Source of the DNA: Methanobrevibacter sp.
Lineage (GTDB): Archaea > Methanobacteriota > Methanobacteria > Methanobacteriales > Methanobacteriaceae
Direction of reading: 5' to 3'
NCBI GenBank assembly: GCA_022775905.1
Contig: JALFJX010000034.1
Coordinates: 1-39,356, forward strand
DNA: 39,356 nt
Shown: positions 26,390 to 35,628 of the stretch, piece by piece
Layout of the letters: the number at the start of each line of letters is the position of its first letter
Numbering within the stretch: position 1 is the stretch's first letter
Program-made: the position numbers and the translations under genes
The notes under the pieces: model-generated
Seen by the model: the letters and a program-made list of their open reading frames with translations, nothing else
Database searches by the model: none
What the model was told of the DNA's origin: nothing

Positions 26390-27085
26390 ATGGATGGATT
26401 AATGATTAACTGGTTATATGTTATACTATTATTTATTTTAGGATTTATTACCTATAGAAGACAGTCATTGGATTTATTTGGCTCAGCAGTAATGATTGTT
26501 ATGGGTATTGTGATAATCTTCTCAGCTGGGGCTAACTGGTTATTGTTGATTGTTTTATTCCTTATCATGTCTTTAATCGCTACTAAATTCTCAAGAAAAT
26601 ATAAAATGTCTTTAGGGGAATTTGAAGGAAGAAGGACTTCCAAAAATGTTATTTCCAATGGTGTTGTAGCTTGTTTTATGGCTGCATTCGGAGGGTACTA
26701 CTCCCCATTTGTTGGAGGTTTCATAGGTGCGATTGCAACTGCAACAGCAGATACATTGGCTTCTGAAATTGGTGTTTTGGATGCACATCCTCGTTTGATA
26801 ACCAATCTTCAGAAAGTGGATCCTGGAACAAATGGTGCGGTTTCAGTATTGGGAACCGTTTCTGGAATTGTTGGTGCTGCTATCATTGGTATTGCAGCAT
26901 ATTTCCTTGGAATCATGCCAAATCCATTTATGGCTATTTTAGTTTCAATTGTCTCTGGAACCATAGGATGTTTTGGTGACAGTATTTTAGGAGCTCTCTT
27001 TGAAAATCAAGGTTGGCTTACTAATGAACACGTTAATTTACTTGCAACAATCTTTGGTGCGATTGTTGGAATTTTATTAATTTAA
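26390..27085 (+). CDS. DUF92 integral membrane protein
   Basis: A 231-residue protein with about six transmembrane helices. It shows the DUF92/TMEM19 signature: LGEFEGRRTSKNVISNGVVACFMA, then TATADTLASEIGVL and CFGDSILGALFENQG. Plant VTE6 and related proteins of this family act as phytyl-phosphate kinases with CTP, so a prenyl-phosphate kinase role in archaeal lipid metabolism is possible but unproven. The frame opens at GTG 26381, but the ATG at 26390 is preferred because GTGAT then lies at ribosome binding site distance. Confidence 0.85.
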   Translation: MDGLMINWLYVILLFILGFITYRRQSLDLFGSAVMIVMGIVIIFSAGANWLLLIVLFLIMSLIATKFSRKYKMSLGEFEGRRTSKNVISNGVVACFMAAFGGYYSPFVGGFIGAIATATADTLASEIGVLDAHPRLITNLQKVDPGTNGAVSVLGTVSGIVGAAIIGIAAYFLGIMPNPFMAILVSIVSGTIGCFGDSILGALFENQGWLTNEHVNLLATIFGAIVGILLI

Positions 27086-27176
27086 CTTTTTTTACTATTT
27101 TTAACCCTTTTTTAAATAAATTATTTAACTAATTAAAAATAAACCTTATATTAGTATAATTTATTAGGTGATATTT

Positions 27177-28415
27177 ATGAAAGGACTTATTTTAATTATG
27201 GATGGTATGGGTGACCGTCCTATTAAAGAATTAGGTAATAAAACTCCTTTAGAAGCAGCTAATACTCCAAATATGGATAAAATGGCTGAAGAAGGAATTA
27301 CTGGTATTATGGACTCAATTGCTCCAGGTATTATTCCTGGAAGTGACACTGCACACCTTTCTATTTTAGGTTACAATCCATATGAAGTATACACTGGAAG
27401 AGGGCCGTTTGAAGCAAATGGTGTTGGAGTAGAAGTTCTTCCGGGAGATATTGCATTCAGATGTAACTTCTCAACTGCAGATGAGGATTTAATCGTAACT
27501 GACAGACGTGCAGGAAGAATCAAAGAAGGTACCAAAGACATAGTTGAAGAATTAAACAAAATGGTTTTGGAAGATTATCCTGACATCAAAATAATATTCA
27601 AGGAATCTACTGGCCACAGAGCAGTTTTAGTTTTAAGAGGTGAAGGACTTTCAGGTAAAGTAAGTGATGCTGACCCTAAAGTTGAAGGAAACAAACCTAA
27701 AGAAGTCAAAGCTTTAGATGATACTCCAGAAGCTAAAAAAACCGCTGATATTTTGAATAAAGTAGTAGTAAAAACTTATGAAATGGTTAAAGATCATCCA
27801 GTTAACTTAAAAAGAATCGAAGAAGGACTACCTCCAGCAAACATTGTCATCCCTCGTGGTGCAGGTGAAGTACCGTCCGTCGAATCAATAAATGAAAAAT
27901 ACGAAGTAAATGCAGCATGTATTGCAGAAACCGGGCTCATTATGGGTATAGGAAGATTCGCAGGTATGGATATCATTGAAATGGAAGATGTAACTGGTGG
28001 AATCGACACTAATTTGGACAATATTCGTGATACTATTGTAGATCAAGTAAACAACTCAGAACATGATTTCTTCTTGGTAAATATTGATGGTGCTGACGAA
28101 GCGGGTCACGACGGCCAAACTGAAGAAAAAGTTAAATTCATAGAAAAAGTCGATGAAGTTGTAATAAGTGAATTATTGAAACTTGAAGACGTATATATCT
28201 ACTTAACAGCAGATCACTCAACACCAATTTCAGTAATGAACCACTCTGGAGACCCAGTGCCTGTTGTCATCAGAGGTCCTGAAGTGAGAGTGGATGATGT
28301 TAAAGAATTCTCCGAGAGAGCATGCGCTAAAGGAGGACTCAACAGGATTAGAGGATCTGACGTAATGAACATTATGATGGATTTAATGAATTATGCTCAT
28401 AAATTCGGCGCATAG
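27177..28415 (+). CDS. apgM: 2,3-bisphosphoglycerate-independent phosphoglycerate mutase
   Basis: A 412-residue archaeal iPGM that interconverts 3- and 2-phosphoglycerate in gluconeogenesis/glycolysis. The N-terminus [13 protein letters not shown] carries the metal-binding Asp of the alkaline phosphatase superfamily. [15 protein letters not shown] holds the nucleophilic Ser, and [13 protein letters not shown] and TADHSTP supply the remaining metal ligands. ATG 27177 has GGTGAT upstream (TTAGGTGATATTTATG), so it is preferred over the GTG at 27168. The phosphohexomutase gene begins eight bases after the stop, so the two are probably co-transcribed. Confidence 0.95.
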   Translation: MKGLILIMDGMGDRPIKELGNKTPLEAANTPNMDKMAEEGITGIMDSIAPGIIPGSDTAHLSILGYNPYEVYTGRGPFEANGVGVEVLPGDIAFRCNFSTADEDLIVTDRRAGRIKEGTKDIVEELNKMVLEDYPDIKIIFKESTGHRAVLVLRGEGLSGKVSDADPKVEGNKPKEVKALDDTPEAKKTADILNKVVVKTYEMVKDHPVNLKRIEEGLPPANIVIPRGAGEVPSVESINEKYEVNAACIAETGLIMGIGRFAGMDIIEMEDVTGGIDTNLDNIRDTIVDQVNNSEHDFFLVNIDGADEAGHDGQTEEKVKFIEKVDEVVISELLKLEDVYIYLTADHSTPISVMNHSGDPVPVVIRGPEVRVDDVKEFSERACAKGGLNRIRGSDVMNIMMDLMNYAHKFGA

Positions 28416-28423
28416 GTGAAATC

Positions 28424-29761
28424 ATGGTAGCTAAAAAACTATTTGGAACATCTGGAATTAGAGGAAAAATCGGCTCAGAAGTAACCTGCGAGCTAGCATT
28501 GAATGTAGGTAAATCATTAGCTTACTATTTAGGTAATGAAGGATGTGTTGTTTTAGGTTATGATACAAGAACAACAAATCAAATGTTGGACCAAGCAATA
28601 TGTGCAGGTTTACTTGAAAGTGGTGTTGATGTTGTAAAAATAGGTATGGTTCCAACACCATTAGTTGGTTATGCTACTGAAAAACTCGATGCTGATGCAG
28701 GAATCATGTTGACTGCATCCCATAATCCTTCCCAATACAATGGAATCAAATTATGGAACAAAAACGGTATGGCATACACTTCAAAACAGGAATCTGAAAT
28801 TGAAGAAATCTATGCTTCTAAGGATTACATTTCAGTAACATGGGATAAAGTAGGTAAATTGAGTGTCAATGAAGAAATCAAAGGACAATACGTTGATGAC
28901 TTAGTTGGTATGGTTGATATTAAGGAAGGGCTCAAAGTAGTAATTGACTGTGCATCTGGTGCTGGAAGCGAAATATCACCTTTAGTATTTAGAAAAGCAG
29001 GATGTGAAGTTACAACCCTTAACTCTCAAGTGGATGGATTTTTCCCTGGAAGAAATCCTGAGCCTAATGAAGAGAACCTACAGACTTTAATGAAAACCGT
29101 TGTAGCTATTGGAGCAGATTTGGGAATTGCTCATGATGGTGATGCAGATAGGATGATTACTGTCGATGAAAATGGTAATGTGTCTCCATTCGATTCTCTT
29201 TTAGCATTAATATCAAAAGAATTTGACGGAGATATTGTAACAACAGTCGATGCAGGATTATGTATGGATGAATCTGTAAAAGGTAAAGTCATAAGAACTC
29301 CTGTTGGGGATGTTAATGTTGCAGAAGCAATCCTAGAAAAAGATGCAAGCTTTGGAGGGGAACCTTCAGGAACATGGTTGCACCCTGACTTCTGTATGTG
29401 TCCTGATGGAATTCTTTCAGGTTTAAGAATGGCAGAAATAGTCTCAAGGGATGGTAAATTGTCTGATCTTTTAGAAGCTATTCCATCTTATCCGAATATC
29501 CGTGAAAAAATAACCTGCTCTAAGGAAGCTAAAATCAAAGTAATGGAAAATATGGAAGAATTTCTCACAAATGCATTTGATGATATTGCAGATGTAAATC
29601 CTCTTGATGGTGTTAGATTAACATTTGAAGATGATAGTTGGGTGCTTGTAAGACCTTCCGGAACAGAAGATTACATTAGAATAACTCTAGAGTCAAGAAG
29701 CCAAGAAAGAGCTGAAGAGATTAGAGATATCTGTGCAAAAATAATTAATGAAAACTTATGA
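28424..29761 (+). CDS. Phosphohexomutase, GlmM/PMM type (first copy)
   Basis: A 445-residue alpha-D-phosphohexomutase. Catalytic Ser99 lies in TASHNPSQYNG, and the Mg2+ loop is DGDADRM. The sugar-specificity loop reads GGEPSGT (residues 311-317), and the phosphate site is RPSGTEDYIRI. Annotated members are called phosphoglucosamine mutase or phosphomannomutase. The GEPSGT loop differs from the GEENGG loop of the paralogue at 36663, so the two probably act on different hexose phosphates. The ATG has GGTGAAATC upstream. It follows apgM by eight bases and precedes a hairpin terminator. Confidence 0.9.
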   Translation: MVAKKLFGTSGIRGKIGSEVTCELALNVGKSLAYYLGNEGCVVLGYDTRTTNQMLDQAICAGLLESGVDVVKIGMVPTPLVGYATEKLDADAGIMLTASHNPSQYNGIKLWNKNGMAYTSKQESEIEEIYASKDYISVTWDKVGKLSVNEEIKGQYVDDLVGMVDIKEGLKVVIDCASGAGSEISPLVFRKAGCEVTTLNSQVDGFFPGRNPEPNEENLQTLMKTVVAIGADLGIAHDGDADRMITVDENGNVSPFDSLLALISKEFDGDIVTTVDAGLCMDESVKGKVIRTPVGDVNVAEAILEKDASFGGEPSGTWLHPDFCMCPDGILSGLRMAEIVSRDGKLSDLLEAIPSYPNIREKITCSKEAKIKVMENMEEFLTNAFDDIADVNPLDGVRLTFEDDSWVLVRPSGTEDYIRITLESRSQERAEEIRDICAKIINENL

Positions 29762-29803
29762 AGAGGATATATCTTCACAATTCTCTTTTTTTAATGTGTA
29801 TTG

Positions 29804-29827
29804 AACACTTTTTCAAGTGTTTTTTTC
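29804..29827 (+). terminator. Intrinsic-type terminator hairpin
   Basis: AACACTT (29804-29810), a four-base TTTC loop, and AAGTGTT (29815-29821) form a perfect 7-bp stem followed directly by a T-run to 29827. It sits 40 bases after the phosphohexomutase stop and 45 bases before the end of the convergent rubredoxin gene, so it probably terminates the plus-strand transcript. Confidence 0.65.
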
Positions 29828-29870
29828 TAAATAGCTAATTTTAAAAATAAAAAAGTTAAGAAAAAGAAAT

Positions 29871-30041
29871 TTATTCTTCTTCTTCAACGATAAATGCGTC
29901 AACACCTAATGCTGCACATTCTGGGCAAACCCAATCATCTGGCATGTCTGCAGGGGTTTTTCCAGCAGGAATATTGTAGGATGGATCTCCTTTTTCTGTA
30001 TCGAATCTGTATTCACAGTGTAAACAAACATATACTGTCAT
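29871..30041 (-). CDS. Rubredoxin
   Basis: A 56-residue rubredoxin on the minus strand. The four iron ligands are Cys6, Cys9, Cys39 and Cys42 in VCLHC and VCPEC. The conserved aromatic and GDP/IPAGKTPADMPDDW segment between them is present. AAGGAG precedes the ATG by eight bases. The tail is a short acidic run (VEEEE). Rubredoxins shuttle electrons, in methanogens mainly to oxygen- or peroxide-reducing flavoproteins. The gene is divergent from the nucleotidylyltransferase gene, with about 160 bases between starts. Confidence 0.93.
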   Translation of the reverse strand: MTVYVCLHCEYRFDTEKGDPSYNIPAGKTPADMPDDWVCPECAALGVDAFIVEEEE

Positions 30042-30200
30042 TTTTTCAATCTCCTTTATTATTTATGCAATTAGCATCGCTAATATAAATTGAGTTTATA
30101 CGAACTATTATTTAAAATTAATTATTCGACTAATAAAATTAATTAATAAGGAACTGGATAACTATATATCATTAATAAAAATTTTGTGGGGATAATAAAA

Positions 30201-31484
30201 GTGAAAGCAATTATTTTATGTGCTGGAGAAGGGTCAAGAATGAGACCTTTAACACTTACCAAGCCTAAAACTATGTTACCAGTCGCTGGAAAGCCAATCA
30301 TGCAATATAACATAGAATCATTAAGAGAAAACGATATTAAAGATATTTTGCTTATTGTTCGTTATAAAGAGGAAATGGTTAGAAATTACTTCGGTGACGG
30401 TAGTGAATTCGGAGTCAATATAACTTATAAAAGACAGGAAGATTTCCTTGGAACTGCGGATGCAATTTCATATGGAAAAGACTTCATTGAAGACAGTTTG
30501 ATAGTTTTAAATGGGGACATTATTTTAGACGATGAGATTATCAGTGATTTCATCAATAAATATGATGAACTAAAACCAGATACTTTAATGCTTTTAACTG
30601 AAGTAGAAGATCCTTCTGCATTTGGTGTTGTCGAAATCGAAGAGAGCCATATTAAAAGTATTGTAGAAAAGCCTAAAAGAGAAGAAGCACCAAGTAATCT
30701 AGTAAATGCAGGAATTTATATTTTTAATAAGGACATTTTTGATAAAATTGATAAAACTGAACTTTCCCAAAGAGGAGAATACGAAATTACAGATTCATTG
30801 ACTATGCAAATTGAAGATGGATTAAATGTAATGGGCCATAAAACCGATAAAGATTGGATTGATGTTGGCCGTCCATGGGAATTAATTGAAGTAAATGAAG
30901 AGTTAATCTCTAATCTCAAAACTGAAATCAAAGGTAAAGTTGAGGAGGGAGCCCATCTTCATGGAGAAGTATTCTTGGATGAAGGAAGTATAATTAGAGC
31001 TGGAGTTTATATTTCAGGTAATGTATACATAGGCAAAAACTGTGATATAGGCCCTAACTCTTATATTCGTGGTAATTCTTACTTCGGTGATAATGTTCAT
31101 GTTGGAAATGCTGTTGAAATTAAAAATTCAATTATTATGGAAAATACCAATGTCAGTCATTTAAGCTATGTTGGGGATTCCGTAATAGGTTCTAACTGTA
31201 ATATTGCAGCAGGAACCAACATTGCAAACTTACGTTTTGACAACAAATCAGTCAAAACTAAAATTAAAGATCAAATGATTGATAGTGGAAGACGTAAATT
31301 CGGTTCAATCATTGGTGATTCTGTAAAAACTGGAATCAACTCCAGTTTCTCTCCAGGTGTGAAGGTAGGACACAATGCTACCATAGGTTCTGGAGTTTTA
31401 TTATATGATGACGTACCTTCCGATACAAGAGTATTGGTAAAACAAGATTATATTATTCAAGAAAAAAATGTAAAAAAAGAATGA
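30201..31484 (+). CDS. Bifunctional sugar-1-phosphate nucleotidylyltransferase / acetyltransferase-like
   Basis: A 427-residue GlmU-like protein. Residues 1-~230 are a nucleotidyltransferase domain opening with AIILCAGEGSRMRPLTLTKP (the G-x-G-x-R nucleotide loop plus the conserved Lys), with the metal-binding NGDIIL. Residues ~240-425 form a left-handed beta-helix of hexapeptide repeats ending in VKTGINSSFSPGVKVG, as in archaeal GlmU (MJ1101-type). It probably makes UDP-GlcNAc with the phosphohexomutases. GTG 30201 is chosen because the GGGGATAA ribosome binding site precedes it; the upstream in-frame GTG (30186) would leave no such site. Confidence 0.88.
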   Translation: MKAIILCAGEGSRMRPLTLTKPKTMLPVAGKPIMQYNIESLRENDIKDILLIVRYKEEMVRNYFGDGSEFGVNITYKRQEDFLGTADAISYGKDFIEDSLIVLNGDIILDDEIISDFINKYDELKPDTLMLLTEVEDPSAFGVVEIEESHIKSIVEKPKREEAPSNLVNAGIYIFNKDIFDKIDKTELSQRGEYEITDSLTMQIEDGLNVMGHKTDKDWIDVGRPWELIEVNEELISNLKTEIKGKVEEGAHLHGEVFLDEGSIIRAGVYISGNVYIGKNCDIGPNSYIRGNSYFGDNVHVGNAVEIKNSIIMENTNVSHLSYVGDSVIGSNCNIAAGTNIANLRFDNKSVKTKIKDQMIDSGRRKFGSIIGDSVKTGINSSFSPGVKVGHNATIGSGVLLYDDVPSDTRVLVKQDYIIQEKNVKKE

Positions 31485-31493
31485 GGTGATATT

Positions 31494-31976
31494 ATGGAAA
31501 ATATTGAAGACTCTATTGTAATATGCCCTGGCGCACAAGTATTCGGTGATGTTGAATTAAATGAAAATGTATCTATCTGGCATGGTGCTATTTTAAGAGG
31601 AGATACAGACTCAATTACCATTGGAAAAAATTCTAATGTTCAAGATAACTGTGTTGTTCACTGTACTGAAGGATTCCCAGTTGAAATTGGGGAAAACGTA
31701 TCTGTAGGTCACGGTGCTGTTGTCCACGGCTGTAAACTTGATGATAATGTATTAATTGGAATGAATGCTACAGTTTTAAACGGAGCACATATTTCAAAAA
31801 ATTCCATTGTAGGGGCAGGGGCTGTTGTAAGTGAAGGTAAGGAATTCCCGGAAAACAGTTTGATTTTAGGTGTTCCTGCTAAGGCAGTTAAAGAATTATC
31901 TCCTGAACAAGTTAAAATGATTCAAAATAATGCAGATAATTATGTAAGACTTTCCAAACAATATAAGGAAGATTAA
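31494..31976 (+). CDS. Gamma-class carbonic anhydrase-like LbetaH protein
   Basis: A 160-residue left-handed beta-helix protein related to gamma-carbonic anhydrase (Cam). The zinc ligands are His56 (VVHCTEG), His73 (VGHGAVVH) and His78. The acidic loop and proton shuttle residues of Methanosarcina Cam are absent, so it belongs to the CamH/YrdA-like group, whose activity is often low or unproven. A GAGGTGAT site precedes the ATG, nine bases after the nucleotidylyltransferase stop. It is part of the run of closely spaced genes to 34932. Confidence 0.88.
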   Translation: MENIEDSIVICPGAQVFGDVELNENVSIWHGAILRGDTDSITIGKNSNVQDNCVVHCTEGFPVEIGENVSVGHGAVVHGCKLDDNVLIGMNATVLNGAHISKNSIVGAGAVVSEGKEFPENSLILGVPAKAVKELSPEQVKMIQNNADNYVRLSKQYKED

Positions 31977-31979
31977 ATC

Positions 31980-33080
31980 ATGAAAGCAAGAAAAATTGTA
32001 GATGAAATGGATTCTTATGTTCCTGGAAGATCTCAAGATGAGATTGCTCAGGACTTCAATTTAAAAAAAGAAGATATTATTAAATTAGGATCCAACGAAA
32101 ATCCATGGGGTCCATCTCCTAAAGCTATGGAAGCTATCAAACAGGAAATAGGTTCAATAAACAGATATCCTGAATCTCAATTAGGTGAACTCGTCTCTGA
32201 AATAGCTAAATATTCTGGAGTAGATGATTCCCAAGTGATTATTGGTGGAGATGGTGCTGATGAAATCATTGATGTTTTAGCAAAGACATTCATTGATAAT
32301 GGTGATGAATTCATTGTCCCATTGCCTTCTTACATGTACTATGAGTACTTATTAAAACAATATGGTGCAAATCCGGTCTATGCAAGATGGGATGTTGAAA
32401 AAAACGAATTGGATGTTGATTCAATTTATGAGGCAATAACTGAAAAAACCAAAATGATTTTCTTGTGCAGCCCTAACAATCCTAATGGTACTTTAATTGA
32501 TCAGGAAGTGTTCATTGACATCGCTTCTAAAAATCCTGATATATTGATTGTTATTGATGAAGCTTACTTTGAATACTCCGAAGTCACTAATAAGGATTTA
32601 ATCAATGAATTCAATAATATTTTTATCATCCGTACATTCTCAAAAGTATTGGGTCTTGCAGGAATGAGGGTTGGTTACGGTCTTGCATGCGCTGAAATTA
32701 TTGAATACATGCACAGAATAAAACCTGTTTTCTCATTAACAAGACTATCCTTTGCAGCTGCTTTAAATACTCTTAGAGATACTGAATATATTGAAAACTC
32801 AATTAAAAAAGGTATTGAATCAAGACAGTTCTTATATGATGAAATTTCAAAGATTGATGGACTTTTCGTATTCCCATCCAAATCTAATTTCATGTTGATT
32901 AACGTAAAGGAAACTGGTCTTACAGCAGCAGAGTTAGCTTTAGAACTTATGAAAAAAGGTATAATTGTAAGAGACTGTACATCATTTAAAGGATTGGATG
33001 AATATTGGATTAGAATCAGTATTTGTACTCTTGAAGAAGACAAAAAATTCATCAAAATCCTAAAAGAGGTTTTAGAATAA
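31980..33080 (+). CDS. hisC: Histidinol-phosphate aminotransferase
   Basis: A 366-residue fold-type I PLP aminotransferase of the HisC branch, which converts imidazole-acetol phosphate to histidinol phosphate with glutamate. The start KIVDEM..YVPGRSQ and the [12 protein letters not shown] segment are typical. Lys222 in [17 protein letters not shown] is the Schiff-base lysine, and the C-terminal WIRISICT matches the substrate-binding Arg region. No other his gene is adjacent, as is usual in methanogens with dispersed his genes. It starts three bases after the beta-helix gene and its stop overlaps the next ATG (TAATG). Confidence 0.92.
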   Translation: MKARKIVDEMDSYVPGRSQDEIAQDFNLKKEDIIKLGSNENPWGPSPKAMEAIKQEIGSINRYPESQLGELVSEIAKYSGVDDSQVIIGGDGADEIIDVLAKTFIDNGDEFIVPLPSYMYYEYLLKQYGANPVYARWDVEKNELDVDSIYEAITEKTKMIFLCSPNNPNGTLIDQEVFIDIASKNPDILIVIDEAYFEYSEVTNKDLINEFNNIFIIRTFSKVLGLAGMRVGYGLACAEIIEYMHRIKPVFSLTRLSFAAALNTLRDTEYIENSIKKGIESRQFLYDEISKIDGLFVFPSKSNFMLINVKETGLTAAELALELMKKGIIVRDCTSFKGLDEYWIRISICTLEEDKKFIKILKEVLE

Positions 33081-33787
33081 TGTATATAGGTGGAACAGTT
33101 ATTTCTTCTGTTGAATTTCATGAAAATATTTCATTAGTTATTTTCATGTCTAAATGTCCTCTTGCGTGTAGATATTGTCATAATGTGGAACTTTTAGAAG
33201 ACAATACTGAATGGTCCTTTGATAAAGTAAAAGAGGAAATTGATTTTTCTGCTGACTTTTTGGATGCAGTTGTAATTTCCGGTGGAGAACCATTGGTACA
33301 AGTAGATGCAGTAATAGAAATATTAACTTATATCCGCCAAATTGGATTAAAAACAAAACTAGACACTAGCGGTATTTACCCAGACAATCTTAAAAAAATA
33401 TTGGATTTAGGTTTACTTGATTATGTTTCCCTTGATGTTAAAACAACCTTTTCTAAATATAAGAAAATCACAGGGGCGAATGTAGGTTTTCAAGTTAAAA
33501 AATCAATGGATCTAATAAATGATGCTGGAGTTCACTTAGAAGCAAGAACAACTTATGTTCCAACATTACATACTAAAAAAGACATTTATAATTTGGTAGA
33601 TGAAATAGACGCTGATATTTACACTATTCAACAGTTTAGAAATAAAAATGTATTAGACCCTGCTTTGGAAAAAGTAGATGTTCCAAATCCGCATGATTTG
33701 GAAAAATTAGCTCGTGAAATCAAACCATATTTTGATGGTATTGTTAAAGTTAAATCCGGAGAATTTGGAGAAAAAGTAATTGATTGA
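33080..33787 (+). CDS. Radical SAM protein, NrdG-like activase
   Basis: A 235-residue radical SAM enzyme. The [4Fe-4S] ligands are Cys26, Cys30 and Cys33 in CPLACRYC, followed by HN. VISGGEPLVQ is the SAM-binding GGE motif, and LDTSGIYPDNL and VSLDVKTTF follow. Methanogen homologues are usually annotated as anaerobic ribonucleotide reductase-activating proteins, but there is no nrdD nearby. The start overlaps hisC (TAATG), and its last bases overlap the region before the ASCH-TPR gene. The physiological target could be an unrelated glycyl radical enzyme, so NrdG is only the nearest label. Confidence 0.85.
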   Translation: MYIGGTVISSVEFHENISLVIFMSKCPLACRYCHNVELLEDNTEWSFDKVKEEIDFSADFLDAVVISGGEPLVQVDAVIEILTYIRQIGLKTKLDTSGIYPDNLKKILDLGLLDYVSLDVKTTFSKYKKITGANVGFQVKKSMDLINDAGVHLEARTTYVPTLHTKKDIYNLVDEIDADIYTIQQFRNKNVLDPALEKVDVPNPHDLEKLAREIKPYFDGIVKVKSGEFGEKVID

Positions 33788-33795
33788 GGTATATA

Positions 33796-34932
33796 ATGCC
33801 AATTTTGTCCTTTTCAAGTAATGATATTGATGTTATCACTGGTAAAAAAACTAGAACTATACGTAAAGCATGGAAAACTCCACTAAAAGTTGGAGATAGG
33901 CTTTATTGTTATTGGAACTTAGTATCAAAAGAAAAAATGAAAATTTTTGAAGCGTTTGTTACAAAGATAGAAGACATATCTTTTGATGAACTTGAAGGTA
34001 ATGATGAGTTGGCTCGCCAAGAAGGATTCAAAGATTCCAAAGACATGTTGAAGGAATTCAAGAAGATGTATGGTGGAAGAATTGACTCTTCTGAAAAATT
34101 CCAAATAATCTATTTTGAAAAAATTCATATTGATGATTGGAAAGGCGATAAAATCGATGAAAAGGCAATGATTTCCAAAAGGGCAGACATTTTGTTTGAC
34201 AGTGGAAAATTTGACAAGTCTGCCATGTGTTATGATGCTGCTTTAAGATTGGATCCTCATGATGTTTATTTGCTAAACAAACAGGGAGATAATTTATCCA
34301 GATTAGGTAGGTTTGAGGATGCTATTGAATGTTATGACAAGGCTTTAATGGTGGAGCCTGACAATATCTATATCTTAAATAACAAAGCTATTGCACTTTT
34401 AAACTCAGGAAACATTAATGAAGCATTAAAAGTAAGTAATATTGCTTATAATTATCGTCCAAGCAGTCCTGTTGTCCTTTATTGGAGAGGTTTTATTCTA
34501 GAGATGCTTGGAAGATATGATAATGCTTTAAGGGTGTATGATAAACTCATAGTTATTGATGGAGACAACCCTGAAGTATGGAACTCTCGTGGAAACCTGT
34601 TGACTGATATGGGAATGTTGGAAGAAGCAATTGAATCATTTGACAAAGCAGTTGAAGTCTGTTTGGATGATTCTGAAATGGATGCTGCTGCTATTAATAG
34701 AATGGGTAATGCTTACATTGATTTGGGAAAACTTGATGAAGCTTTGGATTGTTTCAATAAGGCTATCTCTTTAGAACCATACAATATTGATTTTTTACTC
34801 AATAAAGGAGTGGTTTTAATGGAACTTAGTAATTTTGAAGAAGCTATTGACAGTTTCAACAAAGTATTGCTTAGAAGTCCGGATAATGAAGATGCGTTTT
34901 TCCTAAAAGAAGAATGCTTGGAATATCTCTGA
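33796..34932 (+). CDS. ASCH domain fused to seven TPR repeats
   Basis: A 378-residue protein. Residues 1-~115 match the ASCH fold (MPILSFSSND.. with KKTRTIRKAW and KVGDRLYCYWN), predicted to bind RNA or act on modified nucleotides. From about residue 125 seven tetratricopeptide repeats follow: each is a 34-residue helix pair with (F)(D/E)..A(I/L)..(Y/F)(D/N)KA(L/V)....P.. endings, e.g. ..RFEDAIECYDKALMVEPDN. TPRs mediate protein binding. The ATG at 33796 is preferred over the upstream in-frame TTG because GAGGT then lies correctly. It follows the radical SAM gene by eight bases. Confidence 0.82.
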   Translation: MPILSFSSNDIDVITGKKTRTIRKAWKTPLKVGDRLYCYWNLVSKEKMKIFEAFVTKIEDISFDELEGNDELARQEGFKDSKDMLKEFKKMYGGRIDSSEKFQIIYFEKIHIDDWKGDKIDEKAMISKRADILFDSGKFDKSAMCYDAALRLDPHDVYLLNKQGDNLSRLGRFEDAIECYDKALMVEPDNIYILNNKAIALLNSGNINEALKVSNIAYNYRPSSPVVLYWRGFILEMLGRYDNALRVYDKLIVIDGDNPEVWNSRGNLLTDMGMLEEAIESFDKAVEVCLDDSEMDAAAINRMGNAYIDLGKLDEALDCFNKAISLEPYNIDFLLNKGVVLMELSNFEEAIDSFNKVLLRSPDNEDAFFLKEECLEYL

Positions 34933-34962
34933 CTTTGAATTTATTTTTTTTAAAATTTTGTT

Positions 34963-35009
34963 AACTAACAACCGTTAGTTTTATATTGTTTAACTAACAA
35001 TTGTTAGTT
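34963..35009 (+). promoter_or_regulatory. Two TetR operator palindromes flanking a TATA box
   Basis: AACTAACAACCGTTAGTT (34963-34980) and AACTAACAATTGTTAGTT (34992-35009) are 18-base palindromes sharing 16 of 18 positions; the second is perfect. TTTATATT (34980-34987) lies between them and 26 bases before ATG 35010, so transcription should start at the start codon. The second palindrome covers the start site. This layout fits autorepression by the TetR protein encoded next. Confidence 0.8.
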
Positions 35010-35627
35010 ATGGGAGAAAAAACTACTAAGGAAAAGATATTTGATGTATCATTGGAGTTGTTTTCACAAAAAGGATTTAACAACACTTCAGTCAGGGAAA
35101 TAGCTCGTGAAGTTGGAATCAAGGAAAGTTCTATTTATAATCATTATTCATCAAAACAGGCTATTATGAATGATATTCTAGGGACATTTTCTACTTATTT
35201 TGATAATGCTGGTGACGTTGGAAATCCTGGAATGGAAGCTCTCCTGGAATCAAATCCTACAATGTTTTATCAGATGGGTTCAAGGATCTTTAGGGAACAG
35301 TTGAGAAATGAAAAAATAATGAAGATTTTCAGATTCCTGTTTATTCAAATGTATCAGGATGAAAAAGTTGCCGAATTTTTCCATAAACATATATTGGAAG
35401 AACCATTGGAATTCTGGACTTCCATTTTTGTTAAATTCATTGAAATGGAGATTATTAAAGAAGACTGTGATCCGGTAATGTTGGCTAGGGAATATTATGC
35501 TTATCCGATATTTTTGTTGATGGAAATATTCATTGAGAATAACTCTTTTCCAGATGATGAATTGGATAAATTATTTAATGAAGCAGAAAAACATGTTGAA
35601 TTTATTTTTGATGCAGTGAGGGTTTGA
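35010..35627 (+). CDS. TetR/AcrR-family transcriptional regulator
   Basis: A 205-residue TetR-family regulator. Residues ~1-55 hold the helix-turn-helix: KEKIFDVSLELFSQKGFNNTSVREIAREVGIKESSIYNHYSSKQAI, with the Tyr-Asn/His-Tyr-Ser/Lys recognition end. The C-terminal part is a helical ligand-binding and dimerisation domain. Two palindromic operators and a TATA box lie just upstream. Translation is probably from a leaderless mRNA, as no ribosome binding site precedes the ATG; the in-frame TTG at 35001 lies inside the operator. The DUF116 gene starts one base after its stop, so its product is likely under the same control. Confidence 0.92.
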   Translation: MGEKTTKEKIFDVSLELFSQKGFNNTSVREIAREVGIKESSIYNHYSSKQAIMNDILGTFSTYFDNAGDVGNPGMEALLESNPTMFYQMGSRIFREQLRNEKIMKIFRFLFIQMYQDEKVAEFFHKHILEEPLEFWTSIFVKFIEMEIIKEDCDPVMLAREYYAYPIFLLMEIFIENNSFPDDELDKLFNEAEKHVEFIFDAVRV

Positions 35628-35628
35628 A

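Noticed and set aside
29894-30088. Plus-strand 64-residue open frame
   Set aside because: It is antisense to the rubredoxin gene, which has all four cysteines and a ribosome binding site.
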